DNA from: Paraburkholderia youngii
GTDB taxonomy: Bacteria; Pseudomonadota; Gammaproteobacteria; Burkholderiales; Burkholderiaceae
NCBI RefSeq assembly: GCF_013366925.1
Contig: NZ_JAALDK010000001.1
Coordinates: forward strand, 1,681,089 to 1,745,088
Direction of reading: 5' to 3'
DNA: 64,000 bases
A model generated the notes under the pieces. It was not told where the DNA came from and made no database searches. It saw only the letters and a list, made by a program, of their open reading frames with translations. Positions 9,412 through 18,478 of the stretch are shown in pieces. The first letter of the stretch is position 1; every line of letters starts with the position of its first letter. The position numbers and the translations under genes were made by a program.

Positions 9412-10200
9412 ATGGCTCACCTGACTGTCCATTTCGACGAAGGGCTCGCGACGATCGTCATCGACCGCCCTCCGCAAAATCGCATCGACGACCAGATGAT
9501 CGACGAGCTGGCCGCAGCAGTCACCGCGATCGAGCGCAGCGACGCGCGCGCTGTGCTCGTGCGCAACGAAGGCGAAAACTTCTCGTTCGGCGGCGACATC
9601 ATGACGTGGCCCGATGCGAACGTGCGTGAGCTGCGTGCGCGCTTCGAGCACTACATGTCCGTGTTTAACCGCTTCGAGCGTCTTCCGGTGCCGGTCGTCG
9701 CCGCTGTGCAAGGGCTGTGCTTCGGCGGCGGCTTCGAACTCGCGTTGCGCGCGGACGTTATCTTGGCGGCCGAATCCGCGACGTTCGGCCATCCCGAACA
9801 GACGCTCGGCATCGTCACCGTGCTCGGCGGCATCTATCGGGTCGCGGAGCGCGCCGGTCGAGCGCGTGCATCCGAGTGGGCGCTGACATCGGAGAAAGTC
9901 CCGGCCGCGACGATGGAACGCTTCGGCATCGTCAATCGCGTCGTTGCCGACGCCGATCTGCTGAAGGCTGCATCCGATTTCGCGCGCAAGCTCGCACACG
10001 GCCCCACGCGCGCCTATGCCGCGCACAAGGCGCTGCTGCGCGCGTGGGCGGGGGGCGGTGTCGCGGCCGCTGACGAAGCGATGTTCGACATTGCGATGCC
10101 CTTGTTCGAATCCGACGACGCACAGCGGGGCATCCGTTCCGCCGTCGAGGCGCTGAAGGCCGGACGTCCGAGGCCGGTCATGGACTTCACCGGTCAATAG
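9412..10200 (+). CDS. Enoyl-CoA hydratase/isomerase family protein
   Basis: A 262-aa crotonase-fold protein from ATG 9412 (AAAGGA upstream). The oxyanion-hole segments are 'NFSFGGDIM' and 'GLCFGGGFELALRADV', and the 'FGHPEQTLGIV' region forms the active-site loop. The usual first catalytic Glu position in that loop is not Glu here, so isomerase, lyase or hydrolase activity is as possible as hydration. Together with the MaoC protein it provides two different thioester-processing enzymes in the operon. Confidence 0.85.
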   Translation: MAHLTVHFDEGLATIVIDRPPQNRIDDQMIDELAAAVTAIERSDARAVLVRNEGENFSFGGDIMTWPDANVRELRARFEHYMSVFNRFERLPVPVVAAVQGLCFGGGFELALRADVILAAESATFGHPEQTLGIVTVLGGIYRVAERAGRARASEWALTSEKVPAATMERFGIVNRVVADADLLKAASDFARKLAHGPTRAYAAHKALLRAWAGGGVAAADEAMFDIAMPLFESDDAQRGIRSAVEALKAGRPRPVMDFTGQ

Positions 10201-10259
10201 CAGCGGGGTCGCGATTTGCGGTCTAATGGCGTCTTCCTTATATAACGGAGACGCCGATC

Positions 10260-11171
10260 ATGGACCGCATCGCAGCGATGAACGCCTTCGTCCGTGTGGT
10301 GGAAGCCGGCACGTTCACGAAGGCAGCGGAAACACTCGACATGCCGAATGCGTCGCTGACGCGGCTCATCCAGAAGCTGGAAGAAGAACTGAAGGTCCGT
10401 CTGCTGCACCGGACGACCCGCTCGGTCACCGTCACCCCGGAAGGCGCGATCTACTACGAGCGCGTCGTGCGCCTGCTTGCGGAACTCGCGGATATCGAAT
10501 CGTCGACCACGCATGCGCGCATGAAACCGTCGGGCCGACTCCGTGTGGAGGCCGCGACGGCAATCGGCGCGCTCGTGGTGGTCCCGGCTCTCGACGACTT
10601 TTACCGCACCTATCCCGAGATCGGAATCGAACTCGAAGTCGGCAATGAACGCGCCGATCTGATCGCCGAAGGCTTCGACTGCGCGATCCGCGCCGGCACG
10701 GTCGACGAGCAGTTCATGGTGGCCCGGCAGATCGGCAGTTTCGGTTTCACTACATGCGCGACGCCCGCGCTGCTCGACGCGCACGGCGCGCCGGCATCAC
10801 CGGACGAGTTATGCAATCTGCCGACGATCGGCATGATTCCGTCCACCGCAGGCTACCCCCCGTCGTTCCCGTTTTTGTATGACGATCGGAAAAAGGGACT
10901 CCACTTGAGTCATCGGCTCGTCGTCAACGATACGAATGCATATCTCGCGGCTGGCCTCGCCAGTCTCGGCGTCATCCAGGCGCCGACCTACTCGGTGCGC
11001 GACGCAATCGTGGCGGGCAAACTCGTGCCTCTCCTCGTGGATTGGCGGCAACCGATTATCCCCGTGCATGTGATCTACGCACCCAACCGTTATCTGAGCG
11101 CGAAAGTGCGCGTCTTCATCGACTGGCTCGTGGAACTATTCGAACGGGACGAACATTTGCGTCGTCGGTGA
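10260..11171 (+). CDS. LysR-type transcriptional regulator
   Basis: A 303-aa LTTR with the N-terminal winged helix at residues 4-62 ('MNAFVRVVEAGTFTKAAETL' and 'ASLTRLIQKLEEEL'), followed by a two-lobed effector domain from about residue 90 (SGRLRVEAATAIG). It belongs to the CrgA/DmlR-like group by its 'HRTTRSVTVTPEG' hinge. It starts 59 bp after the enoyl-CoA hydratase gene in the same direction. That arrangement is uncommon for a divergent LTTR but suggests it controls the 6-10.2 kb operon. Confidence 0.88.
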   Translation: MDRIAAMNAFVRVVEAGTFTKAAETLDMPNASLTRLIQKLEEELKVRLLHRTTRSVTVTPEGAIYYERVVRLLAELADIESSTTHARMKPSGRLRVEAATAIGALVVVPALDDFYRTYPEIGIELEVGNERADLIAEGFDCAIRAGTVDEQFMVARQIGSFGFTTCATPALLDAHGAPASPDELCNLPTIGMIPSTAGYPPSFPFLYDDRKKGLHLSHRLVVNDTNAYLAAGLASLGVIQAPTYSVRDAIVAGKLVPLLVDWRQPIIPVHVIYAPNRYLSAKVRVFIDWLVELFERDEHLRRR

Positions 11172-11289
11172 GGTGACAGGGATGCGCGGGCGCGAAATCG
11201 GCGAGGCTTCACTTCTGCCACTCGCTCGGGCGTGGTTATCACGCCAACGCTGGCCAGGGCGCAAGCCGTTTCTAGCAGCAACGAACCGC

Positions 11290-11466
11290 TCAAGCGCGGG
11301 CAGCGCGCTTTCCGATCGAGCGTGAAAAAGCCCGGACGTCGGCGGGCATGCCGGACACTTCGCGGATCGCTGTCTGGAGCATCTTTTCGGATTGCGCGAC
11401 CGAAAGCGCGGCAAACGAGGCCACCGCGGTGTCGGGAAGCGCGTGTGCATCACTCGCGCATTCCCA
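11290..11466 (-). other. In-frame coding-like extension after the hydrolase stop
   Basis: Directly after the TAG of the next minus-strand gene the same frame stays open for 58 codons and reads like protein (ALPDTAVASFAALSVAQSEK, then VSGMPADVRAFSRSIGKRAA). No start codon or ribosome site was found. It is either the tail of a lost gene or a chance open frame; the family was not recognised. Confidence 0.3.
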
Positions 11467-12450
11467 CTAGTCACTGACAGGATTGCTGCCCGCGCTAAAC
11501 GCGGCCCGAACTTCGTCCACTGTCTGCTCAGGCGCTTGCAGATGCGGAAAATGGCCGAGTTTAGGGAGAATCGAAAGCTTTAAGCCGTTACGGTTCGCAT
11601 ACTCAACGCCCATTTCCTTCTTGATATAGATATCCTGCTCACCCCACACGACCTTCACGGGGATCTTCAGCTTTGCCATATTCGCTTCGAAGTAGTCCTG
11701 GTCGCGGGTGAAATGGGAGTAATAGTGGAAGAACGCATCTGCCGACGTGACATCACCGCCCCAACCTTTCGCCATATCGTCCGTGAACTCCCGCGGCAAC
11801 GCGTAGCGCTCCTCCGCCGACATGCCGCGGAAGAATGTGTTTGCCAGGATTTCGTCACGGTTCTTGTTCATCGCAGCACGCACGGCGTCGGACGAAGGCT
11901 TTGACTTCAGGCCCTGCAGGCTTTCGTACATGTACTGTGGACGGTTGAACGGGGCAAAGTCACCCACGATGATCTCGCTGGCGATATCCGGTTGCTCCAA
12001 TGCCGCCAGCAGCGCAGGCAGGGCCCCGATATCGGTCGCATAAATCACAAGCTTCGAACTGTCGATGCCGGACGTGCGGACATAGTCTGCGAGCACATGC
12101 GCATAATCCAACGGCGCGTAGCCGAAGCGATCGGCGCCTGGACGCGAAGACTGCCCGTAGCCAGGCCAGTCAAAAGCATGCACCTCGTAGTCGCTCGACA
12201 GGGATTCCGCGATTGGCTTCCACGCATACATCGTCTCCGGGAAGCCGTGCAGCAACAACACCGTACCCTTGCGATGCGCGGGCCGATAGACCATATGACG
12301 CAGCTTGATGTCGGGATTGACCTGCAACTCGCCGACCTCAACCTTCGGCGCCGACGAGGATGATGCCGGCACAATCTGGCATGCGGCACCGCCCACAGCT
12401 ACTGCGGGGAAGACTGTCGGCTTCGTAACTAGTTTGAACATGATCGTCAC
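11467..12450 (-). CDS. Exported alpha/beta hydrolase with Asp nucleophile (epoxide hydrolase / dehalogenase-like)
   Basis: A 327-aa protein with an N-terminal hydrophobic stretch (residues 5-30, ending AACQIVPASSSSAP) that looks like a signal peptide. The core shows 'LLLHGFPETMYAW' (HGFP oxyanion motif of epoxide hydrolases) and 'LVIYATDIGALPALLA', where Asp140 occupies the nucleophile position, as in haloalkane dehalogenases and epoxide hydrolases rather than esterases. The charge-relay His lies in 'LGHFPHLQAPEQ'. An ATG at 12441 is an alternative start. The likely reaction is water-mediated opening of an epoxide or C-halogen bond; the substrate is unknown. Confidence 0.82.
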   Translation of the reverse strand: MTIMFKLVTKPTVFPAVAVGGAACQIVPASSSSAPKVEVGELQVNPDIKLRHMVYRPAHRKGTVLLLHGFPETMYAWKPIAESLSSDYEVHAFDWPGYGQSSRPGADRFGYAPLDYAHVLADYVRTSGIDSSKLVIYATDIGALPALLAALEQPDIASEIIVGDFAPFNRPQYMYESLQGLKSKPSSDAVRAAMNKNRDEILANTFFRGMSAEERYALPREFTDDMAKGWGGDVTSADAFFHYYSHFTRDQDYFEANMAKLKIPVKVVWGEQDIYIKKEMGVEYANRNGLKLSILPKLGHFPHLQAPEQTVDEVRAAFSAGSNPVSD

Positions 12451-12556
12451 TCTCGTTTAGTGCGAAATTGCGCCAGCTAAAGGCGCTTCGTTGCTTCGGA
12501 ATTCCTCGGGGCGCCCCAAAGCGGTGGCGCAGCGGCCCTGTACGCTCCAGCGCTTT

Positions 12557-12958
12557 CTACTGGGGCGAAGGCGAATTCAAAAGCTTACCCAACGGCTTCA
12601 GTGGGCCTATTGGGAGCAGCGAGAATGTCATCAAGTGCGCTTTCCCCAATGGAAGTGCCTCGAGCATTTCATGCGCTTGACTCACGTCGTTAACGTTCAA
12701 AATGAACGCCACCCCAGCCCGGTCTTGCAGTGAATACCACTGATCAATCTTGCCCTCGAGGTAGAGTTGCGCCGTCTCGCGAGCTTCGGACGGAAGAATG
12801 TCTTGGACAAGCTGCATGTCCGTGCCCGGTGGAAAAGTACCAATCGCTAGTATCTTCGTGGTCGGCGTGGCTGGCATCGGAGTGGTGTGGGCCATGGAAA
12901 CTCCAGCAGAAGCGATCAGCACAGTGGCTGTCGTCAAGTTAAGAAGAAGCCGTTTCAT
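12557..12958 (-). CDS. Small secreted protein, YciI/muconolactone-isomerase-like fold
   Basis: A 133-aa protein with a clear signal peptide (MKRLLLNLTTATVLIASAG...SMAH), followed by an alpha/beta ferredoxin-like domain (ILAIGTFPPGTDM, then ETAQLYLEGKIDQWY and 'AGVAFILNVNDVSQAHEMLE'). This layout resembles YciI or muconolactone isomerase-type domains. An upstream ATG at 13057 overlaps the stop of the preceding gene (ATGA) and would add a 33-residue charged segment before the signal peptide, so translation may be coupled through that short leader. It is the last gene of the tautomerase operon. Function is not known. Confidence 0.7.
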   Translation of the reverse strand: MKRLLLNLTTATVLIASAGVSMAHTTPMPATPTTKILAIGTFPPGTDMQLVQDILPSEARETAQLYLEGKIDQWYSLQDRAGVAFILNVNDVSQAHEMLEALPLGKAHLMTFSLLPIGPLKPLGKLLNSPSPQ

Positions 12959-13053
12959 CGCACGGCCTCGAACACCGTCTGTGACTGCAGTTTTCAGCCG
13001 CTCGATCAGATCGGTCGTGCGATAGCGTTCGCGTACGCCATCAGGAGCATCTG

Positions 13054-13530
13054 TCATCGAGAAGTCGCTCCAGTGCAGCCGTCCTCGCGTGAGGCCGCGT
13101 CCGATACCTTATTCAGTGCCGCTGCTTCCGGTCCGCTCAGATAGCGATCACGAAAGCGCTCATCGACGCGCTCCCACATAAGTTTCGAAAACAGCAGCAC
13201 CGCGTTGAGCGGGCGATGACTAATGACCACGGACTCCGTCTCGCCGTGCTCGTTCATGTGCGCGACGACCACCGTCTCGATCGGCATACCCTGGATCTGC
13301 GAGCGATAGGACTCCATATACAAACTATCGCCAATCGCGCCCTTATAGCTGTGTTGCTGGAATTCGTAGAGTGAGACCGCGTGTTTGATCACGGAGAGAA
13401 TATCGGCTCGTCCTTCGATCGGACGCTTCAGCACGGAGGCCTCGAGCGTCGCGTTTTCAGCGAGGTTCGTCAGCCAGAGCGGCGGACCGCCTGCGGGTGC
13501 CATTACGGGGGCTGTGTCATTGAATTTCAT
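13054..13530 (-). CDS. NTF2/SnoaL-like domain protein, paralogue of the fused domain at 7273-8454
   Basis: A 158-aa cone-fold protein starting at ATG 13530, which overlaps the stop of the tautomerase gene (ATGA), so the two are translationally coupled. Its sequence aligns with residues 260-393 of the fused hydrolase: both share 'LEASVL.(K/R)P..G', a central aromatic-rich strand and an '(S/H)HRPL' segment before a helix of the 'RFSAELGHRL / LFSKLMWERV' type. NTF2-like proteins bind small hydrophobic ligands and some are isomerases or cyclases. No catalytic residue assignment is possible. Confidence 0.75.
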   Translation of the reverse strand: MKFNDTAPVMAPAGGPPLWLTNLAENATLEASVLKRPIEGRADILSVIKHAVSLYEFQQHSYKGAIGDSLYMESYRSQIQGMPIETVVVAHMNEHGETESVVISHRPLNAVLLFSKLMWERVDERFRDRYLSGPEAAALNKVSDAASREDGCTGATSR

Positions 13531-13886
13531 GCTGGGCGCTCCAGTGACGATTTGCTCGCAATGCCTGCGCTGGCGGAATTGAGCGCCGCTTCGAGCGTAA
13601 TGCGCGCTTTTTCGAGGCGGCGTCGGGCAAGCCGGGCGACGCCTGCGTCGCGCTCCGAATCGCCCGCCAGCAGCGCATGAATATCGGGCAGCATCCAGAT
13701 TGCGCCGCCCGTACCCCAAGCGCCATCGGGTATCTCGGTTGGGAAGACCCAGACGCGCGGCGCGACGTGGCTGGCGGGATCGTACCCTTCGGCCCTGATG
13801 AGGATGTCGGTCAGTTCCCTGACGAGGCGCGCTTCGGCTTCGGACGTCAAGGCATCCTCGGGCCACAGTGCATCGATCATTGGCAT
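13527..13886 (-). CDS. Tautomerase-fold protein (4-oxalocrotonate tautomerase superfamily)
   Basis: A 119-aa protein beginning MPMIDALWPEDAL. After loss of Met, Pro2 would be the N-terminal catalytic base typical of the superfamily. The helix 'SEAEARLVRELTDILIRAEG' and the strand 'VAPRVWVFPTEIPDGAWGTGG' fit a double-length or cis-CaaD/MIF-size member. It is the first gene of a three-gene operon and diverges from a GlxA-type regulator 106 bp away, which probably controls it. Confidence 0.75.
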   Translation of the reverse strand: MPMIDALWPEDALTSEAEARLVRELTDILIRAEGYDPASHVAPRVWVFPTEIPDGAWGTGGAIWMLPDIHALLAGDSERDAGVARLARRRLEKARITLEAALNSASAGIASKSSLERPA

Positions 13887-13992
13887 GGCGCTGCTCCTGC
13901 TTTCAGTTCATGGAATGTGGCCATGATCGGGGTTTACCGGTTCGCCCAAAAGTGGCAGCATCGCCATTATTCGTGGAACTTCGGACACGCTT

Positions 13993-15027
13993 ATGGCTAT
14001 CGTGCGCATCTGGGTCTATGACGGCATCCTCGCGTCCGGCGTCGCGGGCCCTGTCGACGTCTTCAGCGCCGCTAATCAGTTCCATGCGCGCAAGACTGCA
14101 CCGGGAACGACATCCGCGCCCCTGTTCGTATGGCGCGTGGAATCGCTCGACGGTCATCCCGTCAGGTCTGCGTCGGGTCAGACCATTCACGTCGACGGCA
14201 AGATCGACCCGCGCAAACGGGCGGACGCCGTTTTGCTGACGGCACCGTTTTTCTCGAACATCGACGAGTTCATCGGGCGCCGCAAGCAGTTGAACGAACT
14301 GTCTTCCGCGCTGCGGCGCCAACGCAAGGCAGGCGCTGTCCTGGCGGCTTTTTGCACGGCGAATTACCTGCTCGCCGAGGCCGGCCTGCTGGATGGCCGC
14401 GCCGCAACGACGCACTGGGCGAGAGCGTCGGACTTTGCGCGCCGCTATCCGCGCGTCGAAGTTCGCGCAAACGAACTGCTGATCGCGCAAGACGGCATCA
14501 TCTCGGGAGGCTCCGTGACCTCGTATCTGAATCTCGCTGTGCGGCTCGTCGAAACATTCGCCGGCGAAGAACTCGCTACGATGACCGCGAAGGCGCTATT
14601 GATCGACATGAACCGCACTTCGCAGGCTTCCTTCGCAACGCTTCTCGAAGAACATGGGCATACCGACACGCTCGTCGCGCGCGCCCAGCAGCAGATGGAG
14701 GCTACACTGCAGCAGGGATTCCGGTTGAGCGATCTGGCGGTATCGCTTGCTGTCAGCGAACGCACGCTCAATCGCCGTTTCAAGGAAGCCGTCGGGCTGG
14801 CACCGTTGACGTATTTGCAAAACCTGCGCATCGAGGTCGCGAAACGCCTGCTGGAAACGCGCCCAATTGGACTCGAGGCCGTGAGCCAACGTGTCGGTTA
14901 TGGCGATATCAGCACATTTCGACAATTGTTCAAGCGCAAGACCGGATTGTCTCCGAGTGAATATCGAATGAGGTCTTCGCGTGGCGCAATGAATATGGAA
15001 GCCGAGCCGGACAGCAAAGGCGACTGA
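13993..15027 (+). CDS. GlxA-family AraC-type transcriptional regulator
   Basis: A 344-aa intact member: residues 1-190 are the DJ-1/PfpI-like sensory domain (IWVYDGILASGVAGPVDVFS, then 'LAAFCTANYLLAEAGLLDGR' and 'ATTHWARASDF') and residues about 225-330 are two AraC helix-turn-helix motifs (LSDLAVSLAVSERTLNRRFK, then 'GLEAVSQRVGYGDISTFRQL' and 'FKRKTGLSPSEYR'). It diverges from the tautomerase operon, its likely target. Three broken relatives occur in this window (5.1-5.5, 47.4-47.6 and 54.8-55.4 kb), and this is the only intact one. Confidence 0.9.
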   Translation: MAIVRIWVYDGILASGVAGPVDVFSAANQFHARKTAPGTTSAPLFVWRVESLDGHPVRSASGQTIHVDGKIDPRKRADAVLLTAPFFSNIDEFIGRRKQLNELSSALRRQRKAGAVLAAFCTANYLLAEAGLLDGRAATTHWARASDFARRYPRVEVRANELLIAQDGIISGGSVTSYLNLAVRLVETFAGEELATMTAKALLIDMNRTSQASFATLLEEHGHTDTLVARAQQQMEATLQQGFRLSDLAVSLAVSERTLNRRFKEAVGLAPLTYLQNLRIEVAKRLLETRPIGLEAVSQRVGYGDISTFRQLFKRKTGLSPSEYRMRSSRGAMNMEAEPDSKGD

Positions 15028-15161
15028 GACGTCACGACGTTACGCACCCCAGTGGTCACTCCCTTACGCGATCGCGAACCGGGCGCCGGGACGCAAACCT
15101 ACGGGCACGCATGACTTCGTGAAGCTGCACGTCGCGCACTTCATGCGCAGCGCAACACCCA

Positions 15162-15869
15162 ATGGGCTATCAACGATTTGCCTCGCAGGGAGGCGATCTC
15201 GGCGGCATCGTGACGAACATCATGGCTAAACAGGCGCCGCCCGAACTGATGGGGATTCACGTGAACTTCCCTGCTTCCGTTCCTGTAGAGGTTCTGAAGT
15301 CGCTCGCCGCGGGCGACGCGATGCCTGCCGGCTTATCGGACGAGGAGCAGCACGCGTATGAACAGTTGAGCGCCAACTTCAAGAAGAAGCGCGGCTACGC
15401 ATTCGAAATGGGCACACGCCCGCAGACGCTGTACGGACTCGCCGACTCGCCGGTCGCGCTGGCGTCCTGGCTGCTCGATCATGGCGATGGCTACGGCCAG
15501 CCCGCTGCGGCGTTGAGCGCGGCAATGCTCGGTCATCCCGTCAACGGTCATGCCGCAGGTGCGCTCACGCGCGACGACGTGCTCGACGACATCACACTCT
15601 ATTGGCTCACCAATACCGGGGTTTCGGCGGCTCGCTTCTATTGGGAATCGCACGCGAACTTCTTTCTCGCGGCCGACGTCAATGTGCCCGCCGCTGTGAG
15701 CGCGTTTCCGGGAGAGAACTACCAGGCGCCAAAGAGTTGGACCGATAAGGCATATCACAACCTGATTTACTTCAACAAGCCCGAAACTGGCGGGCACTTT
15801 GCCGCCTGGGAAGAACCGATGATCTTCGCGAATGAAGTGCGTACGGGGTTAAGGCCCTTGCGCGCGTAA
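15162..15869 (+). pseudogene. Epoxide hydrolase, 5'-truncated
   Basis: The frame encodes 235 aa of the second half of a family normally about 380 aa long. It begins at 'GYQRFASQGGDLGGIVT', where the QGGD.G nucleophile elbow (Asp) lies, and continues through 'EMGTRPQTLYGLADSPV', 'LYWLTNTGVSAARFYWE' and the terminal 'GGHFAAWEEP' with the catalytic His. The N-terminal EHN region and HGWP oxyanion motif are absent, and the preceding 130 bp do not encode them in any frame. It is a remnant that could be translated but would not fold as a full enzyme. Confidence 0.8.
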
Positions 15870-15900
15870 ATGCGAAGCGCTCCAGCACGCAAGTGTCGGA

Positions 15901-16030
15901 GCGCTCACGCTGTCGGGCAAATCGAACGCAGCAGTGATCAATCTCGGCCAGATCAGCTCGCGCGGCGGCGATGTGATCCTGATTGCGCGACACGGACTGG
16001 AAACATTCGCGCGGACGGCCGCTGGACAGC
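15901..16030 (+). pseudogene. Scrap of a filamentous haemagglutinin-type adhesin
   Basis: In frame 1 the translation 'SNAAVINLGQISSRGGDVIL' followed by IARH matches the conserved beta-helix repeat of FhaB/TPS-secreted exoproteins (NxGxIxxxGGDVxLIA). Only about 30-40 residues survive, between a truncated epoxide hydrolase and a DUF6130 gene. Confidence 0.6.
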
Positions 16031-16229
16031 GTCATGCTCCAGCGAGTGCAAGCGGCCACAAACGGCCGCCCGCATACGTTGACGGTTCGACATTCGGGCG
16101 CGCGCTCTGCCTTGTAACGGGCCGTCCCATGTCAAAGAAGAACACTCAGTCATCGGGTAGAACGCTCATAATTCACGATGCGTTGGACGTCATTCGCGAG
16201 GAACCAGCGAAGAGGGTCTTGACAGCCCT

Positions 16230-16703
16230 TCAGTGCGAATGAGGCGTGCCCTCAGGGACCGTGAACGTCACCGTCCGCCGGCACTCCGTGCAATCAGCGA
16301 ATACGTGATGTTGAGCGTCGACCAACTCCACGAGCATCTTGTGCTGGCCGGGTGGCAGACCCGCGACGCTGATTGTATTGACATCATTCGCTTCTACCCA
16401 ACCCCAAGGTAAATCGTCGATGTGTACGTGCAGATGCCCGATTCGTGGAGACACGGTAAGCGCGGCTGCCCCGAACACCGGAACGATATGCACGTTCTCC
16501 ACCCGATATTGGATCCAGACGATCCCGTGGGCCAGCCCTGCCGGAAGCGGCGTGGGATCCACGATCAGTTTGGGCTGGGGCTCGTTTTTGATGGCGGCGT
16601 ACGGTGAAGCGATCCCGACCTCCCCGGTGCTCTGGGCGAAGGCGTTCGTTGCGAGCACGGCACCAGCCGTAACTGCGGCAAGCGTATTGATCAGCATGTT
16701 CAT
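16230..16703 (-). CDS. DUF6130 family exported protein
   Basis: A 157-aa protein with a signal peptide (MNMLINTLAAVTAGAVLATN, then AFAQ). The mature part holds a conserved beta-rich domain with 'IGHLHVHIDDLPWGW', 'ISVAGLPPGQHKMLVELVDA' and a C-terminal 'TVTFTVPEG', the pattern of the small DUF6130 family. ATG 16703 or 16697 can serve as start. A His-rich LHVHIDD segment could bind metal, but no role is known. It stands alone between remnants and is the only intact gene in 15.1-18.9 kb. Confidence 0.75.
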   Translation of the reverse strand: MNMLINTLAAVTAGAVLATNAFAQSTGEVGIASPYAAIKNEPQPKLIVDPTPLPAGLAHGIVWIQYRVENVHIVPVFGAAALTVSPRIGHLHVHIDDLPWGWVEANDVNTISVAGLPPGQHKMLVELVDAQHHVFADCTECRRTVTFTVPEGTPHSH

Positions 16704-17758
16704 TTGCGTTCTCACTAGTTGATCCCCAAGTAGAGAAAGTCCGAATAACTTAGCTTGGAATCGCTGGGCCATGTCATGGCAGTTGGACAGATGTGACTTC
16801 CGAAGCTCTGGGACAGCGATGGCGTATTTGAGCGGGTGAGCGTATCCCGCTGATGTCAGAAAGTCGGCTGTGCGTAAGCGTGCGTATCCCTGACCGGTGT
16901 AGATACAGCGGGATACAAAAGGATGCGGTGCGGGGCGGACGCCTGCGCTGAGAATCAGTCGATGCTCAACGTGACGCCCGGTTGCCGGTCAGCGACAGAA
17001 CCATGAGCGAACGTCGGTTGAGGCTCTGACAACGGCCCGTTCTGATGGGAGCACTCTCACGGAGGCTCTGAGGTCGTGCACAGCCGCTCGACGTCAACTG
17101 AAGCTGCCGCTTGCCCAGACCGGCCCGATACCGTCGTCAGCTGAGGACCCGTATCAGCCGCTGATACTTTGAGGGACCAACGACCGCTGTGGCCGAAGAC
17201 CGGCCCCACGTCGCGGTATCAGCAAGTTCCCGATCCCTTCGCTAGGAGAGGCCGCACGGCCGCTTGGCCGTGGAGCCGCGGACCGCACGACCGCCATCAA
17301 TCCGGCTGCTCGAGGTGCCATCCTAGCCTGCCGCCGCGCACGGTTGTAAATCACCTGATGGCGCCGGTTGTCGGTCATCAGTTCCGGGCGCAGCAGTCAA
17401 CCCCGTCGCTTTTTAGCGAGGGGTGGTCTACGCGGCCGCGCCCGTAGGACCACACCTGCAGGCCCGGTCAACCCGAGGCATGGCATGCACCCGGCTCCCA
17501 GCCTCCCGCCCTTGACCCGCCACAGTAGCCGATAGCGGGCGCGCATCAAGGGGCAAGGGACCGTGTTGCCCGCACCCCTCCCTCGCCTTTTTCCTTGACA
17601 CACGCGCGCGATCGACTCCTCCAGTCGCACGGGCGGGAACCCGGGAGCCAGGCGGTAGCAACGCCAACCCCGAGTTCCACCGGGAAGTGTCCAGCCGCAA
17701 TAGCAAGACACCTCCCCTCGCCCGGTTCAGGTCCTCACCCTTGACTGTGGAGATTGCC
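16704..17758. other. One-kilobase non-coding stretch, C-rich towards the DUF932 remnant
   Basis: No open frame here has coding character. The last 350 bp are strikingly C-rich and G-poor on the plus strand and lead into the DUF932 remnant, so they look like the leader of that plasmid/phage-type gene. Confidence 0.45.
17401..17423. terminator. Hairpin with T4 loop
   Basis: CCCCGTCGCT, TTTT and AGCGAGGGG form a stem with a single bulge and a four-T loop. It lacks a downstream T-run, so it may be a structural or processing element rather than a true terminator. Confidence 0.35.
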
Positions 17759-18478
17759 ATGCAACTCGCTTCCTCTTTCCATTACGGGTCCCCGATGCTG
17801 CGCGCTGACTCGCCGCTTTCGGACGACCAGATTCCCCACGTTGCCCCTTCCATCTTCGCGGACGGCAAGCACGAAAGCCGCTCCGAGCGCTACACCTACA
17901 TTTCCACCATCGATGTGCTCCGCGGCCTGCGCAACGAAGGCTTTCAGCCGTTCATGATCTGCCAGACCCGCGTACGCGATCAGGGCAAGCGCGAATTCAC
18001 CAAACACATGCTGCGGCTTCGCCACGCCGACCAGATCCCCGGCGAGGAAGCCGACGAAATCGTGCTGCTGAACTCGCACGACGGCACCCAGCACTTACCA
18101 GATGCTGGCGGGCACATTCCGGTTTGTCTGCCAGAACGGCATGGTCGCGGGCGAGAACATCGCCGATATCCGCGTGCCACACAAAGGAACGTCATCCAGA
18201 ACGTGATCAATGGCGCTTTCGACGTCCTTGAGGGCTTCGACCTGATCCACGAGCAAAAGGAAGGCATGCGCGCCATGACGCTCGATCGCGACGAACAACA
18301 GGCGTTCGCCCGATCCGCACTCGCGTGGCGTTACGACCCAACCGATGCCGAAGCGCCCGCGCCAAAGAAACCGCGCTCCGACTTGGCGAGCTTTTCGCCG
18401 CGTTGCAAACAATCGCAGTCTCCCTCTCTGACCGAGCGTCCACTGCCCGAAATAGCTCACCTCTCATGCAATCGATGA
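17759..18478 (+). pseudogene. DUF932 (phage/plasmid-type) protein, frameshifted and truncated
   Basis: The start MQLASSFHYGSPMLRADSPL and 'HESRSERYTYISTIDVLRGL' match DUF932 proteins found on plasmids and integrative elements. At about 18085-18095 an extra base shifts the frame, and near 18185 a lost base restores it. Read in the other frame the intervening 35 codons give the expected 'FRFVCQNGMVAGENIADIRV' followed by PHKGN. The family C-terminus (about 80 aa) is missing after 'YDPTDAE'. It is therefore a decayed gene, and it suggests that an integrated element once lay here. Confidence 0.75.

Noticed and set aside
15880..15908. AGCGCTCC ... GGAGCGCT stem as a terminator
   Set aside because: The loop is long (about 15 bases), no T-run follows, and the stem lies at a junction of two remnants.
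17154..17760. Several 70-110-codon frames before the DUF932 remnant
   Set aside because: They contradict one another on both strands, lack ribosome sites and show Pro/Arg-rich random composition in C-rich DNA.
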